A DNA stretch of 64,000 nt, from positions 432,907 to 496,906 of the forward strand of contig CM026427.1 of NCBI GenBank assembly GCA_014871385.1, given 5' to 3'. Under the pieces are notes generated by a model. That model was not told where the DNA came from and ran no database searches. It saw only the letters and a list, made by a program, of their open reading frames with translations. Below are positions 1 to 17,210 of this stretch, in pieces (the first letter of the stretch is position 1; every line of letters begins with the position of its first letter). Position numbers and translations under genes: made by a program. Source of the DNA: Ceratodon purpureus (lineage: Eukaryota; Streptophyta; Bryopsida; Pseudoditrichales; Ditrichaceae).

Positions 1-1
1 T

Positions 2-190
2 CGAGAGGACGCCAAGAGGAGGTTTGTGGATTTATTGTCAGAGGTGCTGCCCGAATGGAAGAAATGGAGCGCAGAGCACGCACCAAAGCCTGGCAATGGG
101 GAGGAGCATGAGAGCGAAGCCGACAGGCTTGTGAGAGCATTCAAAGCTAGACTAAACTCCAGCACCTCAACTCATTTTTCTAGGTTATAG
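2..190 (+). CDS. C-terminal exon of a CDT1-like replication licensing factor (partial)
   Basis: An open frame enters from the left edge and ends at TAG 188-190, giving 62 residues. It contains the stretch LLSEVLPEWKKW, followed by a charged tail ending RLVRAFKARLNSS. The pattern LSE(L/V)LP(D/E)W followed by a basic helix about 30 residues later is typical of the extreme C-terminal winged-helix region of CDT1, which helps load MCM helicase at origins. Only the last exon is visible, so the call rests on one short motif. The 5' part lies outside the window. Alternative: another winged-helix protein with a similar final helix. Confidence 0.5.
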   Translation, partial: REDAKRRFVDLLSEVLPEWKKWSAEHAPKPGNGEEHESEADRLVRAFKARLNSSTSTHFSRL

Positions 191-2261
191 CTATATTAAA
201 ATGCCGAGCTCTGTAGGCTTGAACATTCTATAACAGTGGCACAGCAAAATGAACAATCAAGTAGCAACTAGTAGATATGCAGTAGCTCCATGCAGAGAGT
301 CGCTTTGTTTTTGCCGATGGAATCCTCGTGTGCTGATATGAATCCAACAAAAGCATGCTCTTCTGCATGGGCGTTGTAGAAAACTGGTAAGAAGAACGTA
401 TTCCAGTACTGCTCTCCAACAATTTGTCTTTTCCTTCATTCAATAAGATAGGCTTTTTGTACTGGAAAGTTGAGCACCTATTACTTACCTTAATATGTTT
501 CTTACGACTGGAGAGTGGTTCTGATCCAAAGCTGACCAGAATTGCTGTATGTTGTTCCTCTCTAATTCCACAGTCTAGTAGTCCGATAACTAATCTTTGT
601 GTACGAATCTGATCTAACTTATGAGTCTTCACTGATGCTCTCGAGTACCTTAAGCGAGTAACGAGCGAAACCGAGCAAGTCAATTTCCTTCAAAGAACTG
701 TGACCACAATGAGGCACATTTATTCTTGAACCAGTTGGCCAAAATATGTGAATTTTTATTGAAGGTCTTAGTATAGAATATCCCCAATCCCACCTTGTCA
801 CCTTGTCAGCATGCAGCTGCAGGATTGCTTGGGCCTGTGAAGCTCCCACTCTCGTTTCTAGCAGGAGATGATTTCTCTGAATCAACGGGGAATCAAGAGT
901 GTGATTGGAGCAGTTAGAATTGTTTGCTGGACTTCCCTCAGTCAACTCGTGTACGTAGCGTGTAGTTTTGTGTGAGTGAGAAATGTGTGGGGTACTCGTA
1001 CGCTCTGCAGGTAGGGTTTCCCCTACATACCCATAAATTTTGTTACGAAGCAGAACCCGTTGCTTTCTTGGAACAGGCTAGGTTTCAAACATTTGGAACA
1101 CAAGAAATTATGAGTGTTTAACACGCTTGACAGGGTTTAACAGGATGATGAAGAAGTCTTGAGAGGAAGCAGAGCAGACCTTCGACCTGCGTTAAGACCT
1201 TCCTGCGTTAACAGTGACCACTCTAACAAAGATTTGTTTAAAGTTCCATCCCGAAGCTTCTTCGGTTCAGTTGCACTTGTTACATAACACATGTTTGTGT
1301 GTCCGAGATCTCGTTCTGATACTTATTTGTCCAAGTGATATGGCGTCAGTAGTAACCACATAGTCACAGTCAAACTTGCGAGGAAAGAATATATGTAGAG
1401 CCTGCAACCAAAACGGTCCCGTTTCCAAGAAATTTCCGAGCTGGTTGTTGTTCAATATTTACTTGCTTATGAGACCGTGTTCTTATTGATATTCTCTTGC
1501 ATATACTTTCAACGCACAAGACTTAGTTACATGGTTACGAATGGTCAAGCCAATCCCAATTTCTGCTTCATGGTGTCGTCTCCGGTGTGGCTGAAGCATC
1601 AGTCTGCACCGCAAAGTCTTCTCAGAAGAGCTAATCGTGGGATTTTGGGAGCATTTGTTACTATCATGGTTTCAAGACTTCTGTCGGTATCAGTCGGTAT
1701 TGGAAGTTGCAAGCGTGCCAGGAAAGTGAAGGCTGCTAATTGGTCATCTCCGAATGTCGGCCAAGATGATGATTCTTCTCGACTCATTACTGACCACCTG
1801 GACTGAATAGGCAAAATATCAGGCTGGGTGGGAGTCCTCTTCTGCATGGATAGTACGATATTATAATAGGTACGCAGGCTCTTGAGCGTTATCAGTTTCT
1901 CATACATTACTACTACTCTGCCACTTTGTATGAATGAAGCACACTGAACTGGATTGTAGCTAATGTTGTTCGTGCTGGTAGATTGCCTAGTGGATCAAGT
2001 GCAAGCTGAGTTTCTTCGACCCCCAAGATTGTGATTCGTGATACTGTGAGCCTTTATTTTTAGTTCGTTCTGCCATTAGGCGTACTTCTTTAATATATAC
2101 CACTCATTAATCAGTGAAATCCACCTTAGAAGAGTCTCATGACACATAATTTCTGTGTGCAGGGGAAGCAGACTGTTGATCAGTTACAGGCTTTGCGGTA
2201 TCACATAATAATATCAGCTAGCTAATTCTTTGTGTGGATTGGGAGTAGTACTAGTGCCACC
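191..2261. other. Intergenic: 3' UTR of the CDT1-like gene, then no supported gene
   Basis: Short ORFs occur on both strands, for example + strand 1477-1806. None has a recognisable domain, a good start context or splice-consistent neighbours. A polypyrimidine/CAG acceptor-like site just before position 2162 could end a 5' UTR intron of the glycine-rich ORF that follows. Confidence 0.5.
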
Positions 2262-2552
2262 ATGTTGCCTCTCATAGTGGTGGGGGTAGGGGTAGGGGCA
2301 GTGGTGTTTGAGGCTGCTGCAGTCCTCATGGCCACAACATTGTGCGCTGATCACCATCACCAGTACAAGCCCAAGGCACATCGTGGAAGCCATGCTGGAG
2401 GGGGGGCAGTAGCGGCGGCCACTTTTGCGGGACTTGGTGGGGGTGGAGGGTACACTGGCGATACTGGTGGCTGCACCACAGGCGGTGGAGGGGGTTGTGG
2501 AGGAGGTGGTGGAGGCGGGGGTGGCGGTGGCGGTGGCGGTGGCGGATGCTGA
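2262..2552 (+). CDS. Small glycine-rich protein, 96 aa
   Basis: The ATG at 2262 lies in a near-ideal context (GCCACCATG). The frame encodes a short hydrophobic N-terminus (MLPLIVVGVGVGAVVFEAAAV), a basic, His-containing middle, then GGGGGYTGDTGG and a C-terminal run of glycines ending in cysteine. Plants have many such short glycine-rich proteins of unknown function, often wall-associated or secreted, and the hydrophobic start could be a signal or membrane segment. The Gly tail is encoded by GGTGGC-type simple repeats at about 2490-2548, so the ORF could be a repeat artefact. No function can be assigned. Confidence 0.45.
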   Translation: MLPLIVVGVGVGAVVFEAAAVLMATTLCADHHHQYKPKAHRGSHAGGGAVAAATFAGLGGGGGYTGDTGGCTTGGGGGCGGGGGGGGGGGGGGGGC

Positions 2553-4023
2553 GCCTGGCCCAGGGCGAATCGTTATCAATATATATCATTCATACACTAT
2601 GATACATATTTGTTTGAATTGGCACTATATAGCTTCACACTAGAATATATACATGTGACTGGAATATGTAAATGATGTGAGGTTAGTTGGTTTGGAGTCA
2701 CTGAAATGTTTTCCAATTCTGAATTCTGAATGATGCATACATGTTGAATCACCAATATTGCTCAACATATACTGTATTGCTCTTGGAGCCATGGTTGACG
2801 TCAATCTTCGAATTTGTGCACAATATCTTGTAGCAGTTGGAGAGTACTGGCCTAATGAGCTTAGTTCTGGTCCCTGTAAACTACAATCCTTCAACAAACT
2901 CTACGAGGCCTTTCATTTGGTGCACATACGCTTCTCTTCAGACGTTCTGAGCGCTGTGAATCCTGAATTCCTCTAAAATGCGCTGTTTAAGCTGCAAGAC
3001 TTGAATCACCATGCTGTGAAGATACTTGAAATTTGAGCACATCGGTACAAAGTTTTACAACACTACCGGAGTAATCTGAAACTGTCGTGAGCACCAAGCA
3101 AACTCAGAGACAGAATGCAAATTCCTTTTCTGATTTGGCGTCGGTAGCTCTCGAGTAGAAGGTCATGCTTGCTCCCCTGATGACAAACCGGTATCTCTCA
3201 TCAAAGTGCAGGCAGTCCTTTCTGGTGATGAAACTGACAGTTTTCAGAGGCACCGAATGGGTTAATGTGGTATACCGGTACACAAATCGTAAACAAGTTA
3301 CAATGAACACTAGTAAGCAAAAGAAGCCCTGTTTAGTAGATTAAAAAAACTTTGTGGGCCCGACTGATAGTAGGAGCAGAGAATAAACAAATGGGACCCC
3401 AATTACTTCTTAGACCTAAACTTAGAGAAAAAATAGAGTTACAGCGGAGAATCATCGCGGTTACACATTTCCCATCAGCAGCCCAGCTAAGCGTCTTCTC
3501 AAGTCGAGTACTCGAGGAAACATCAAATCCTCCCGTCACGGTACCGAACAAATGGCATTTCTGTTCGTCTACAACTATCAGGAACTAATCACCTATCTTC
3601 AAAATCCCTTTCCTGAAGACCATCGTCAGAAAAGTTAAGACGAAATTGTCAAGTCCTGGCACTGGATATTTTCATTCCATAATCTGACTGGACCTTTGGA
3701 TTAGCAGAGATCGTACTAATGACAAACCATAGGATGTTCAGCACAGGACACTAGGAAGGTACTTAAGAGAGATCTGTGTACAATAGACCTGTTCTCTTCC
3801 CAACAAACTTGGGCATCCCTTGCGGATGGCCATGAACCTAAGTATCACAACACTGAATATGCTTTCCATTTGTTCTGTCCCTGGGCTAATTGACTGTACA
3901 GGCACCCAAATAAACTTCACTCTTGGCCATAAAACCAGCTGAAGACGTATGACAGGCATGACGGCAATAATCGCAAGCGCTCCACAAATTTGCAGCAAGC
4001 CTCTTATCTTTGATTGCCCTTCA
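2553..4023. other. Intergenic, including the 3' flank of GCN5
   Basis: This interval lies between the glycine-rich ORF and the GCN5 stop codon. No domain-bearing ORF is seen. Part of it, towards 4023, is probably the GCN5 3' UTR. Confidence 0.5.
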
Positions 4024-8873
<4,850 letters not shown>

Positions 8874-9226
8874 GGATCGTCGCCCGTCGCCCGTCGCCCG
8901 TCGCTCGTCGCTCCCTGTCGTCCCCGCTGCTACCTTACGTTACGTCCCGTTTCAACTTGCCGGTTGAAGGTTCCCCTTCCCTGGGCTTTGATCGAACCAC
9001 CGACCGACCGACCAACCGCGCTGATTCTGATTCCTCTCCTCGATCGGACTCCGTCGCTCGGGCCTCCGTCGCCGGTATATTCATACATCTCCCGACTCCT
9101 GTGTTCCGCCATGGCCTCCCGCCATCGCCATCGCCACCGCCACCGCCACCGCCACCATAGTCCTACCCATGTCCATATTTCGATTAGTGTTTTAAATCTG
9201 ACACCCTGCTCTCTTCTGGGTTCCAA
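8874..9226 (-). promoter_or_regulatory. 5' flank of GCN5 with a CGCCAC simple repeat
   Basis: GC-rich DNA immediately upstream of the GCN5 start codon. It includes reiterated CGTCGCC near 8878-8905 and a CGCCAC/CGCCAT hexamer run at about 9121-9158. It presumably holds the 5' UTR and promoter; no TATA box is evident. Composition changes abruptly to AT-rich at the TTAA border at 9227. Confidence 0.5.
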
Positions 9227-9994
9227 TTAACCCCCACATGCCATGCCTGAGCCTATGACCACGGAAATAGACTTTGACTTTGGATGCTCTATTTTGCTAC
9301 TATAAATAATGTAAAATATTAATTTTTTATTTCTCTTAGCTTAATACACATATTATCTACAAGCAACAATTTTATCAAAATTAATGGTTTCATTATGTAA
9401 TTAATATAAATTTTCTAATCAAAACAAACAAAGAAAATTCATTTCAAATATTGGTTATACCAAAAATTTACGAAATATCTACCATAGATGTATATGACAA
9501 CCAAAAACCTTATATTAGTTACCGTGCTCAAAAATTATGTTTTAATTCAAAACTATGATGAAAAAACCTAAAACCGTGGAAAACCAAGAAGTAGCCACGG
9601 TTATACCCCTTCATCTTATACCAGCTATAAATCACTCAATTTTATATATGTTTCAAAATATTAAATTGGATTGGAAAAAATATTTGTCAAGCTACATTTC
9701 ATTAGTTTACCTCAAATGCAAAAAAGATCATCTCAATTGTCAAAATTGTATTCCAGCTGTCTGAATTCAGGAATTTTTGAACATACACATGGTATTGATG
9801 TTTTGGACTTTAAGGAGGCACCAAAATTCATGGAATTACTATTTTGAGCATCCATTAATGAAATTAGATAGATTTCTCACAACTTTACAAAATGAAAATA
9901 AAATGGATGAAAATTTGTCATTTGGATGACAGATATGGAAACTTGAAAGAATGAAATCAACCAGTTTTTGGTCGTTTAGGCGTTTAGGAGTTAA
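9227..9994 (-). mobile_element. TTAA-bounded non-autonomous element, copy 1 (piggyBac-like candidate)
   Basis: This 768-bp AT-rich element is flanked by TTAA at 9227-9230 and 9991-9994. Its outer ends read CCCCCACATGCC and, from the other side, CTCCTAAACGCC. It is homologous along its whole length, in inverted orientation, to 36522-37283. The homology stops at TTAA on both sides in both copies, which defines the borders. It contains no credible ORF. TTAA duplication with C-rich tips is the hallmark of piggyBac-type transposition. Confidence 0.7.
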
Positions 9995-10651
9995 TCTGAA
10001 TGAATTACCACTTTCATTTGTGCACATGAGGAATATAACACCCCGTTATTGGTCCTGCATAGTTGTTGGCACCTCTACCTTATATGTTGTTGAGTGATAT
10101 TGTTGTTGAGTGATATTGGTGGAGTTGTTTTACAGTGGCACTTTCAATTATGCCACACGATGATGCCATTGCTGACTAGAGAAAGCAAATGCAAGCACAA
10201 GAAGAAATAGCACCTGTACTTGAAGACAATTGGATCATTGATTTTACAATTTTGTTTCATGCTTTCACACTAATGGCAACGAAGTTGTCTACACGACATG
10301 CTTCATAGATGAAAATAAATTTTAAATGCTCTTGAATAGTAACAACAAGTCTTTATCATGGAAGTTTGCTCCATCTACATTGGAAGAAATTTGGAGTTTC
10401 TCCACGAGCATTCTTGTTGCATTTCAATTGTGCACTACACTTCAAACTTGAAATGATGTGACATACAAAAAATGTTTTGCCATTCTTTCATAGCTTTTAT
10501 TTGTTAAATGCTCGTACTTCAAAGTAGGTCTAAAAGTATGTGTACATTAGATATCCGATTTAATTCTCTAAAGCAGCGCTATCCGGAATGAAGGAACCCA
10601 CCAATAGCATACAAGTATTGAAAATTCTTGATAATATATAAGAAATCAATT
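9995..10651. other. AT-rich intergenic DNA between two TTAA elements
   Basis: No gene, and no repeat with definable ends, was recognised. A short duplicated phrase (TTGTTGAGTGATATTG) occurs near 10088-10120. Confidence 0.4.
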
Positions 10652-11584
10652 TTAACCCCATAAAGGACAATCATCCACATTTGGGCTTTTTTAGAATTCG
10701 GGCATGTACCTATGACTTCAATTTAAGTCGTGATTTTTTGAAACTTTTTGTGAATGAAGGCCGTAACAACGACTTTGAGGGAATCTAATTTTATTTTCAA
10801 TTAGACATTTCAAAAATTAGTTATGGTACCCAAAGAGAAATGTGTTATTTGGTGGGTTCTTCGGTCACCCATGCAAAATACATATGTTCCCTTTGAGATT
10901 ATCTCTATAAATACTTAATCTTGCCATCTTTGAGATTTCCCAAAAAAAAAAAAAATTCAGTTCAAAATGTTCACTCTACAATATATCAAAGTTTTCTCAC
11001 CGTTTGAGGCAGTGTACTAAAAAAACTTCTTCTTTCCTCCATAAAAGTTAGAAAAATATCATTTGGGTTTCTTTCTTTTTTTCAGTGAATACGTGGACAT
11101 TAATCTTTACTTTGACCGTTTGGATTGGGACTTTATTAAATAATGGAATTTCCAGGAAAGAAATAAGATTCAGCATTCTTGTGTATTCAACTTAATGAAA
11201 AAATGTTTTCAACATGCTACACTTGTCTTTTGTGTGTAATTTTATTTTTCAAAATTAGCTTACTTAGTCTTCTTTAACACGCAGAAAAATTGCTAAAATC
11301 GATACTACAAAAAACCAAAAGACAAAAAAAGCTAGAGTGTGTTGACCTAGTTAAAAACTGTGTCAAAAAAGTTTGTTTTTCAAAATTCAACTGCTATAAT
11401 CTTCTAATCTTTACGGTCGATTATGATGAAATTTTTTAAGCTATCTACTACAATAATATTTTTGAAGATCTTATGGTTAGAACTGGAAAATAATAATTTT
11501 GAAGTCATTCATGCTTTTTACATTGGAAATGGCAGTTTTGAAGCGTTTTTTGGTGAAACATAGTCAAGGAACCTTAGGGGTTAA
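10652..11584. mobile_element. TTAA-bounded element, copy 2 (933 bp)
   Basis: The left border reads TTAACCCCATAAAGGAC and the right border GGAACCTTAGGGGTTAA, so both ends carry TTAA with C-rich inward tips. The interior is AT-rich without a coding ORF. Its right part (GTTTTGAAGCGTTTTTTGGTG) resembles the right parts of the copies at 18285 and 37664. Family membership rests on the ends plus these patches. Confidence 0.55.
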
Positions 11585-12451
11585 GAAACAGTTACAAGTG
11601 GAAGTAGTAACAAATATAATTAGATATGAAGAAGTCTACAGAGTAAGATAAGCTATGAAGTTTTTTTTACTTTTGGAATTAATACAAATTTCAATTTTGA
11701 CAAGTCAACAAGCAAGTGAATCATGCAAAATTTGTATTCTCCATAAAAATAAACTATTCATTTACAAAATAATCAAACTATTGACCCCTAAACTTTTTTG
11801 AGTTTACATTATGATTGTAGCTCATCCCGACATGCTATTTTAACATAAAAAATATTCTATTTTTTTTGCCGCATTTGTTTTGTTGGTAACTTTTCAATGC
11901 ATAATTTTTTAAAGCATTTGAAGTTACAACACAAAAGTTATGAATTTTAGAAAGACTTGCCCAAAATTTGGGTAGCTTATAACTAATATCAGTCTTCCAT
12001 TACCTGCCTATGCTTCTCAGCTGATAACTAATCACGGTCTTCCATTACCTTCCATTACCTGCCTATGCTTCTCAGCTGATAACTAATCACAGTCTTCCAT
12101 TACTTGCCTATGCTACTCGTCATTTAGAAAGGCCATAGTGGAACAAGACTAAATTAAAAAGGGTAGGCATATGAGTCCAAAAATTTCTCATCCATACGCA
12201 TTGATGATAATTTTTATTTTAATAGATAACTTTCATTTGACAAATGGTTTCCATCCAAAAGGGCTATTTCATCTCATGCAAAGTTTTGATTTGGCCTAAA
12301 ATTACCATTCGGATGGACCGTTTTCATCTATTGTACAATTTCAACCACCAAAATATTTATATCTAGCCTTTAGTTTTCATTTGATGCATACATATATATA
12401 TATATATTTTTTTTTTCAGTTTTTGTGATATGGTAGCATGTCCATCCATAT
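11585..12451. other. AT-rich repeat debris left of the copia element
   Basis: No gene. Patches such as GCATTTGAAGTTACAACACAAAAG and the motifs following it are also found near 18430-18700, so this is part of a dispersed repeat. It includes a three-copy tandem repeat (listed separately) and a short TA run near 12392. Confidence 0.4.
11978..12119 (+). repeat. Three-copy tandem repeat, about 45-60 bp units
   Basis: The unit beginning ATAACTAATCACAGTCTTCC and ending CTATGCTTCTCAGC occurs three times with a few substitutions. The middle unit carries an extra TTCCATTACC. It appears to be a local duplication inside AT-rich repeat DNA. Confidence 0.75.
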
Positions 12452-12709
12452 TGTTAAGAAACTGCAAAGTAACCTTTCGTATAAGCAGAATGAAAACGAT
12501 TGTGATTGCAAGAAAGAACACAACAATAACAAGAAGCAGAAGCTTCGTACAAATATCGTCCGAGAAAGAATGGGAAAGAAGAGCCGAAGGTCTTCTTTCT
12601 ATACTCCCTTGCTGCTGTTCCACCAGGTGTCTAGACGGTGGACAGCTGTCATTGTGGAGTTTAACTTTACTAATTTTGAATAGTCACATATAATAGTAAT
12701 ATTTCAACA
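12452..12709 (-). repeat. 3' LTR of the copia element
   Basis: Direct-repeat partner of 17211-17468. On the minus strand it starts TGTTGAAATATTACTATT and ends CTTAACA. It lies downstream of the RNase H remnant and is therefore the 3' LTR. Confidence 0.9.
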
Positions 12710-13019
12710 CTCTGAATTTATGATTTCAGTCTGCATACCACCTTCTCTCTTTAGCCCAGAAATCAGCATACCACCTTCGCTCTTTAGCCGGGAGATCAGT
12801 TTATAAAGTCTGTATATAGAGCGGAGATATCCCATTTTCATTTGAAATCCTAATCCTGTGACCCCTCTTCCCTTCTCTATGCTCTCAATCAGCTCTAAGG
12901 TCTCTGACTGAGAGTCAAGCAACATTGACCTAATTCCCGAGTAAGGCCGTATTCCCTCGTTAAAAACCTCTGAGCAATGAGGGAAAAAGAGTGGAATAGG
13001 ACCTATGCTCGTTTCTAAA

Positions 13020-14315
13020 CTATGATATAATTTCTGATAACATACGCATGCCTGCAGCATAAACTAATTTTCTATGTTGGTGAGGTGGAAGAACCTTTGT
13101 GAGTAAGTCTGCAAGATTGTCTGCCGATGCGACTTTGGTTGCTTCGACTTGCTTGGATTCGATCAACTCCTGAGTATATCCAAACAAATGAGGGCTGATA
13201 TGCTTTGTTCTGTCTGCCTTTATGTATCCTGAAGCAACTTGCATCATCTCTCGTAGGTTCATAAGGATCACCCAATATTTTGCTCTTTCCTACCATCGGG
13301 GAAGTAAGGGGATTAGCCTGATCCATGTTGAACATCTTAAGCAGTTTTCGTGTGTATGTTTGTTGATGAACAAAAATATGTCTATTTGAGAATCGGTGGA
13401 TTTGCAATCCAAGGCAGTAAGTCGTAGGACCTAGGACTTTCATTTCGAAGTTTGTAGTCAGCTGTGTCTCAACTTGAGCGCACAGATCAGGGGTTCCTAG
13501 CAGGTTAATGTCGTCAACATGTACTGCAAGTATGATGAATTCTTGTGATTTTGTTAACACAAACACACATGGAAGTGCTAGATTAAGTATACTCTCAAAT
13601 GGGAGTACCAGGCTCTTCCAGATTGCTTTAATCCGTATAGAGCTTTTCTAATTAGTAATCCCGTGTGTTTTCCAGTTTTGGAAATTGGGGTTTCAGGATA
13701 GAAATCAGGTGGAGGCTTGAGATACAGTTCCACATCTAAATCTCTATATAAATAAGCAGTAACTACATCCATAAGACGTAGTTTGAGTCCCAGTTGGACG
13801 GCCATGGATATAATAAATCTAAAAGAGATACTATCCATAATTGGAGAGTAAGTTTCAGTGAAGTCAATTCCAGGTTTTTGATTCTGGCCTTGTGCTACTA
13901 ATCTCACTTTATATCTTATTACTTGTCCTCTTTCATTTCTCTTTTTAGTGAAGATTAATTTATAACCAATAGGTTTGTATTCTAAGTTATTTGTGAATTC
14001 TCCAAACACTTTTCTCTCTTTTGGTGAATTATATTCCCGTTCTAGAGGTGATTTCCATTGAGGCCAATCAATACTATTTTTGGCTTGTTCTAGAGATTTT
14101 GGGTCTAGTACTTCTATGTTTTCAGTTTTCTCAGTCTGCATGGCTATTAGTTTCGACTTTTTAGGAATAGGAGAATTTCCTGAACCAGGAACCGGACTTC
14201 TGATAATCCTTTGAGAGGAACTGAATCCATCTGGTAACTTGGTTGCTAATTCATTGAGATTTAGTAATTTGCGAACCTCAGAATCTGTCAAAGCTGTTCT
14301 CGGATCTGGGTTCAT
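13020..14315 (-). pseudogene. Copia reverse transcriptase / RNase H remnant
   Basis: Two open segments in different frames, 14315-13578 and 13566-13072, followed by 13271-13020. The first has the copia RT signatures YKVRLVAQG, FTETYSP and KALYGLKQSGRAWY. The second begins with the catalytic block AVHVDDINLLG. RNase H is represented only by its end, ADNLADLLTKVLP. Frameshifts separate the pieces and part of RNase H is missing, so this is a dead gene. Confidence 0.9.
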
Positions 14316-14399
14316 CGTTAGTGTCTCTTGGTCTCAAAATGTTACTGATTGTGGGTGATTGGTGGTTTCTAGGAATCGATCCTCAAGAAACCTGCAGTT

Positions 14400-15528
14400 C
14401 TAAAAATGAGCTTTCAGGACATCATCACGACCTGGGAGTTTGTATCTGATAATACTTGGTGAATCGAAGCCTAAGTATATAGCTTTAATTCGATGGGCTG
14501 AAATGGTTTTAATTTTTGGTTCTGGAGCAGGTATCCATACCTCGCATCCAAATACTCGGAGGTGGGATATATTGGGAGCTGAACCTATCACGAATTCCAT
14601 GGAAGTTCTATCATTTAATAATGTGGGTCTGTAGCGGAGCAGTGTCGCTGCATGGAGCATCACATGACTCCAATAATGTGCACGTAATTTTCCACGCAGT
14701 AGCATAGGTCGAACAATTAACTGAATCTTTTTGATATAAGCTTCGGCTTGTCCATTTTGAGCGTGCTCATATGGAGCAGAATATGTTAAGCTAATTCCCG
14801 TGGCTACACAATAATCTTCAAAGGTAGCTGATTTAAATTCTAAAGCATTGTCCATGCGAAGGTACTTGACTGGATAATTTGGAAAATGGTTTCTGAACCT
14901 GATGAGCATTGCTAATGTTTTCGGAAACACCATGTTTCTGGTGGTTAAAAGGGAGACTTCGGCGTGTTGCCGAGAGGCACCACAAGCACGAAGAAATATT
15001 TAAACAAATGGGAGGGTGGAGTTATCGGACCACACCAATCTCCATGTAGTCAAGCAGGGGTGGAGGCATCTCTGTGGGTAGCTTCCACTTCGATGCCTGG
15101 CGCACCAGCTTGCCTGCTATGCATGCTTCGCACTGTGCTACTCTTTCTGCCTCCCTGGTACTCAGACCATGGTTGGTAGTTATCGGAATTTGCCGTCTCA
15201 TCATGGTGGTTCCAGGATGCCCGAGGCGATGATGCCATATATTGGCAGTGCAAATCGTACTTGAGAAAGATTCAGAGATGTTCTCTGATCTTGCAGTTTC
15301 CCTATGTGGAGAAACTGTACGCAATTCGAATAAGCCTGAAGAACTGGCATGGATTGTAGCAATCACCAGTTGTCCCTTCCAAAGCTGGAGTGCTTCTTGA
15401 CTATCCTTGACGCAGGTTTGTGCATGGATACCATTTGCTCTGAGGTCTCTGTAGCTGATCAGGCTGCGAGGTGCCTCTGGAGCATACATTGCCTTTTTGC
15501 AATGGATTCGAGATCCTCCAGGCAGCAT
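14400..15528 (-). pseudogene. Copia integrase remnant
   Basis: Segment 15528-15022 carries the pre-integrase zinc domain (WHHRLGHPG with a later CEACIAGK). Segment 14933-14400 carries the DDE core, with RMDNALEF, the A/P-rich YSAPYEHAQNGQAEA patch and WSHVMLHAA. The two are out of frame and a stop lies between them, so integrase is inactive. Confidence 0.88.
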
Positions 15529-15591
15529 TATATCTGCTTGTCCTATGACAAACTGAAACTTTCTTTTACCCGTTACTGTTAATATTTCGCA

Positions 15592-16751
15592 CTATTCCCA
15601 TGGTTCATTTTGTGTTTTAAAATTAAACATATAATCTTTCGTTAATATGGTGTGAGTAGAGCCACTGTCAAGCACTATCGTATCTCCATGCTGGTGAGTG
15701 TAAACCATGTAGTTCTCAATATCTGGTTCATCCAAGTCAAAGGAGGGAGCATCCATTGTGTGAACTTCCCGACCTTGACTCTTGCCTCTATAGTTTTGGA
15801 GTTCAGCGTATATAGCAACCATATGAGCTGAGGCATGACACTCACAAACATAGTGACCGGCCCTGCCACATTTGTGACATGCACCGTCTTTTGAATCAGA
15901 TTGATTTTTATTTTTCTTATCCTTTTGATTATTGTTCTCATACCTAGGTTTGGTATTCGGTCTGTTGGAGTCCCACCTTGCAGTCCATTTCGACTTTGGT
16001 TTTCTCTCGGGGATCTCTGTGGAATGTACCTCCTTGCTGCCTGCCGAATTGAATTTCTTCGAAGATGGCCCTATGGTTGATTCCAGTACCTTTGTGGTAT
16101 GCACCTCTCGTGCAGGTCGTGACTCGTGCTTCTGCATTTTTGAGCATTAGTACCTGTTGCCTTTCTGCCAAAAGAAGGTATGACATTAATTCACCATGTG
16201 TTTTAAATTTCATGTTACGATACTGTTGAGCCAATATGGCATGAGCCAGGGAGGAATGTCGATAAAGTTTTATCAATGAGTTCTTTATCTTTGACTGGAT
16301 ATCCACACATTTTAAGTTGCGATGCAATGCGATGAAGCTCAGCCTTAAATGAAATGAGGTTAGGAAAATCTAGAACCCAAATATGAGTCCAATCACTGCG
16401 AGCCTATGGAAGAAAGCTCATTTCTTCATGGTTGAATCTTGCTTCCAGCGCCTTCCAGAGCTTGACTGGATCGTCCTCCTGGATGTACTGTTGTCGTAGT
16501 GTGGGATCGATGTGACGACGGAGGAATATGACTGTGTAGCATTTGTCCGTGTCTGGTACCTCTTTTTCTGGTTTGGGTTGAATCGTGTCTACCTTGTCTT
16601 CACATCGCAGGTGAGTTCGCATGTCGATGCTCCACGACATGTAGTTTGAGCCGTCTTGCTCAAGGGACTTGAACATAAGTGGTTGCAATCGTTTGTCATG
16701 ATTTCCCTTATCTGTAGACATCACAAGCGGTGTAGGAGCAAGATGCACCAT
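15592..16751 (-). pseudogene. Copia gag and protease remnant
   Basis: The gag N-terminus (16751-16404) starts at the ATG at 16751 and has the typical SWSIDMRTHL and LWKALEARF stretches. After a frameshift, segment 16137-15592 contains a CCHC zinc knuckle (CHKCGRAGHYVCEC) and the aspartic protease motif LDSGSTHTI. An intermediate segment near 16327-15944 is in another frame. The polyprotein is broken. Confidence 0.88.
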
Positions 16752-16932
16752 TTCGATGACCCTCCCACCGGTGATAATAATGCAATGAAAAAATAGTTCT
16801 TTATTAATTCAAAGTTACCGTAAAAGCTTTCAAACCCTCAGTTCTCAAAAGCTTAAGGTGTGCTTTATCAAAACTCTTAGTTCACGAAAATTCAAGATTG
16901 GCATTAATGTTTATTGTAACTCTCAGTTCTTG

Positions 16933-17206
16933 AAAGCTCAATATAACTCTCAGCATAAGATAATTCTCAGCTCAAGATAACTCTCAGCATAAGATAATTC
17001 TCAGCTCAAGATAACTCTCAGCTCAAGATAACTCTGTTCTCTCTGTGTCTATCAATGATATTGAGCTCTCTGTGTCTGTAATCGATATTGAGCTCTCCGT
17101 GCTTGTAATCGATATTGAGCTCTCTGTGTCTGTAATCAATATTGAGCTCTCTCTGTCTGTAATTAATATTGTGCTCTCTGTGTCTGTAATTAATGAGCGT
17201 GCTGAT
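16933..17206 (-). repeat. Two tandem-repeat tracts in the copia 5' leader
   Basis: About 16933-17034 is made of 17-bp units (AACTCTCAGCTCAAGAT). About 17040-17206 is made of six 27-bp units of the type GAGCTCTCTGTGTCTGTAAT plus 7 bases. The 27-bp tract is open on the minus strand as nonapeptides like ITDTESSIS. It lies between the 5' LTR and gag, so leader expansion is likelier than protein coding. Confidence 0.8.
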
Positions 17207-17210
17207 AACG

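Noticed and set aside
1477..1806. 109-codon plus-strand ORF
   Set aside because: No domain, overlapped by an antisense ORF of similar length, no splice or start context support.
2326..2589. Minus-strand His/Arg-rich ORFs opposite the glycine-rich ORF
   Set aside because: Composition mirrors the GGTGGC repeat; no start or domain support.
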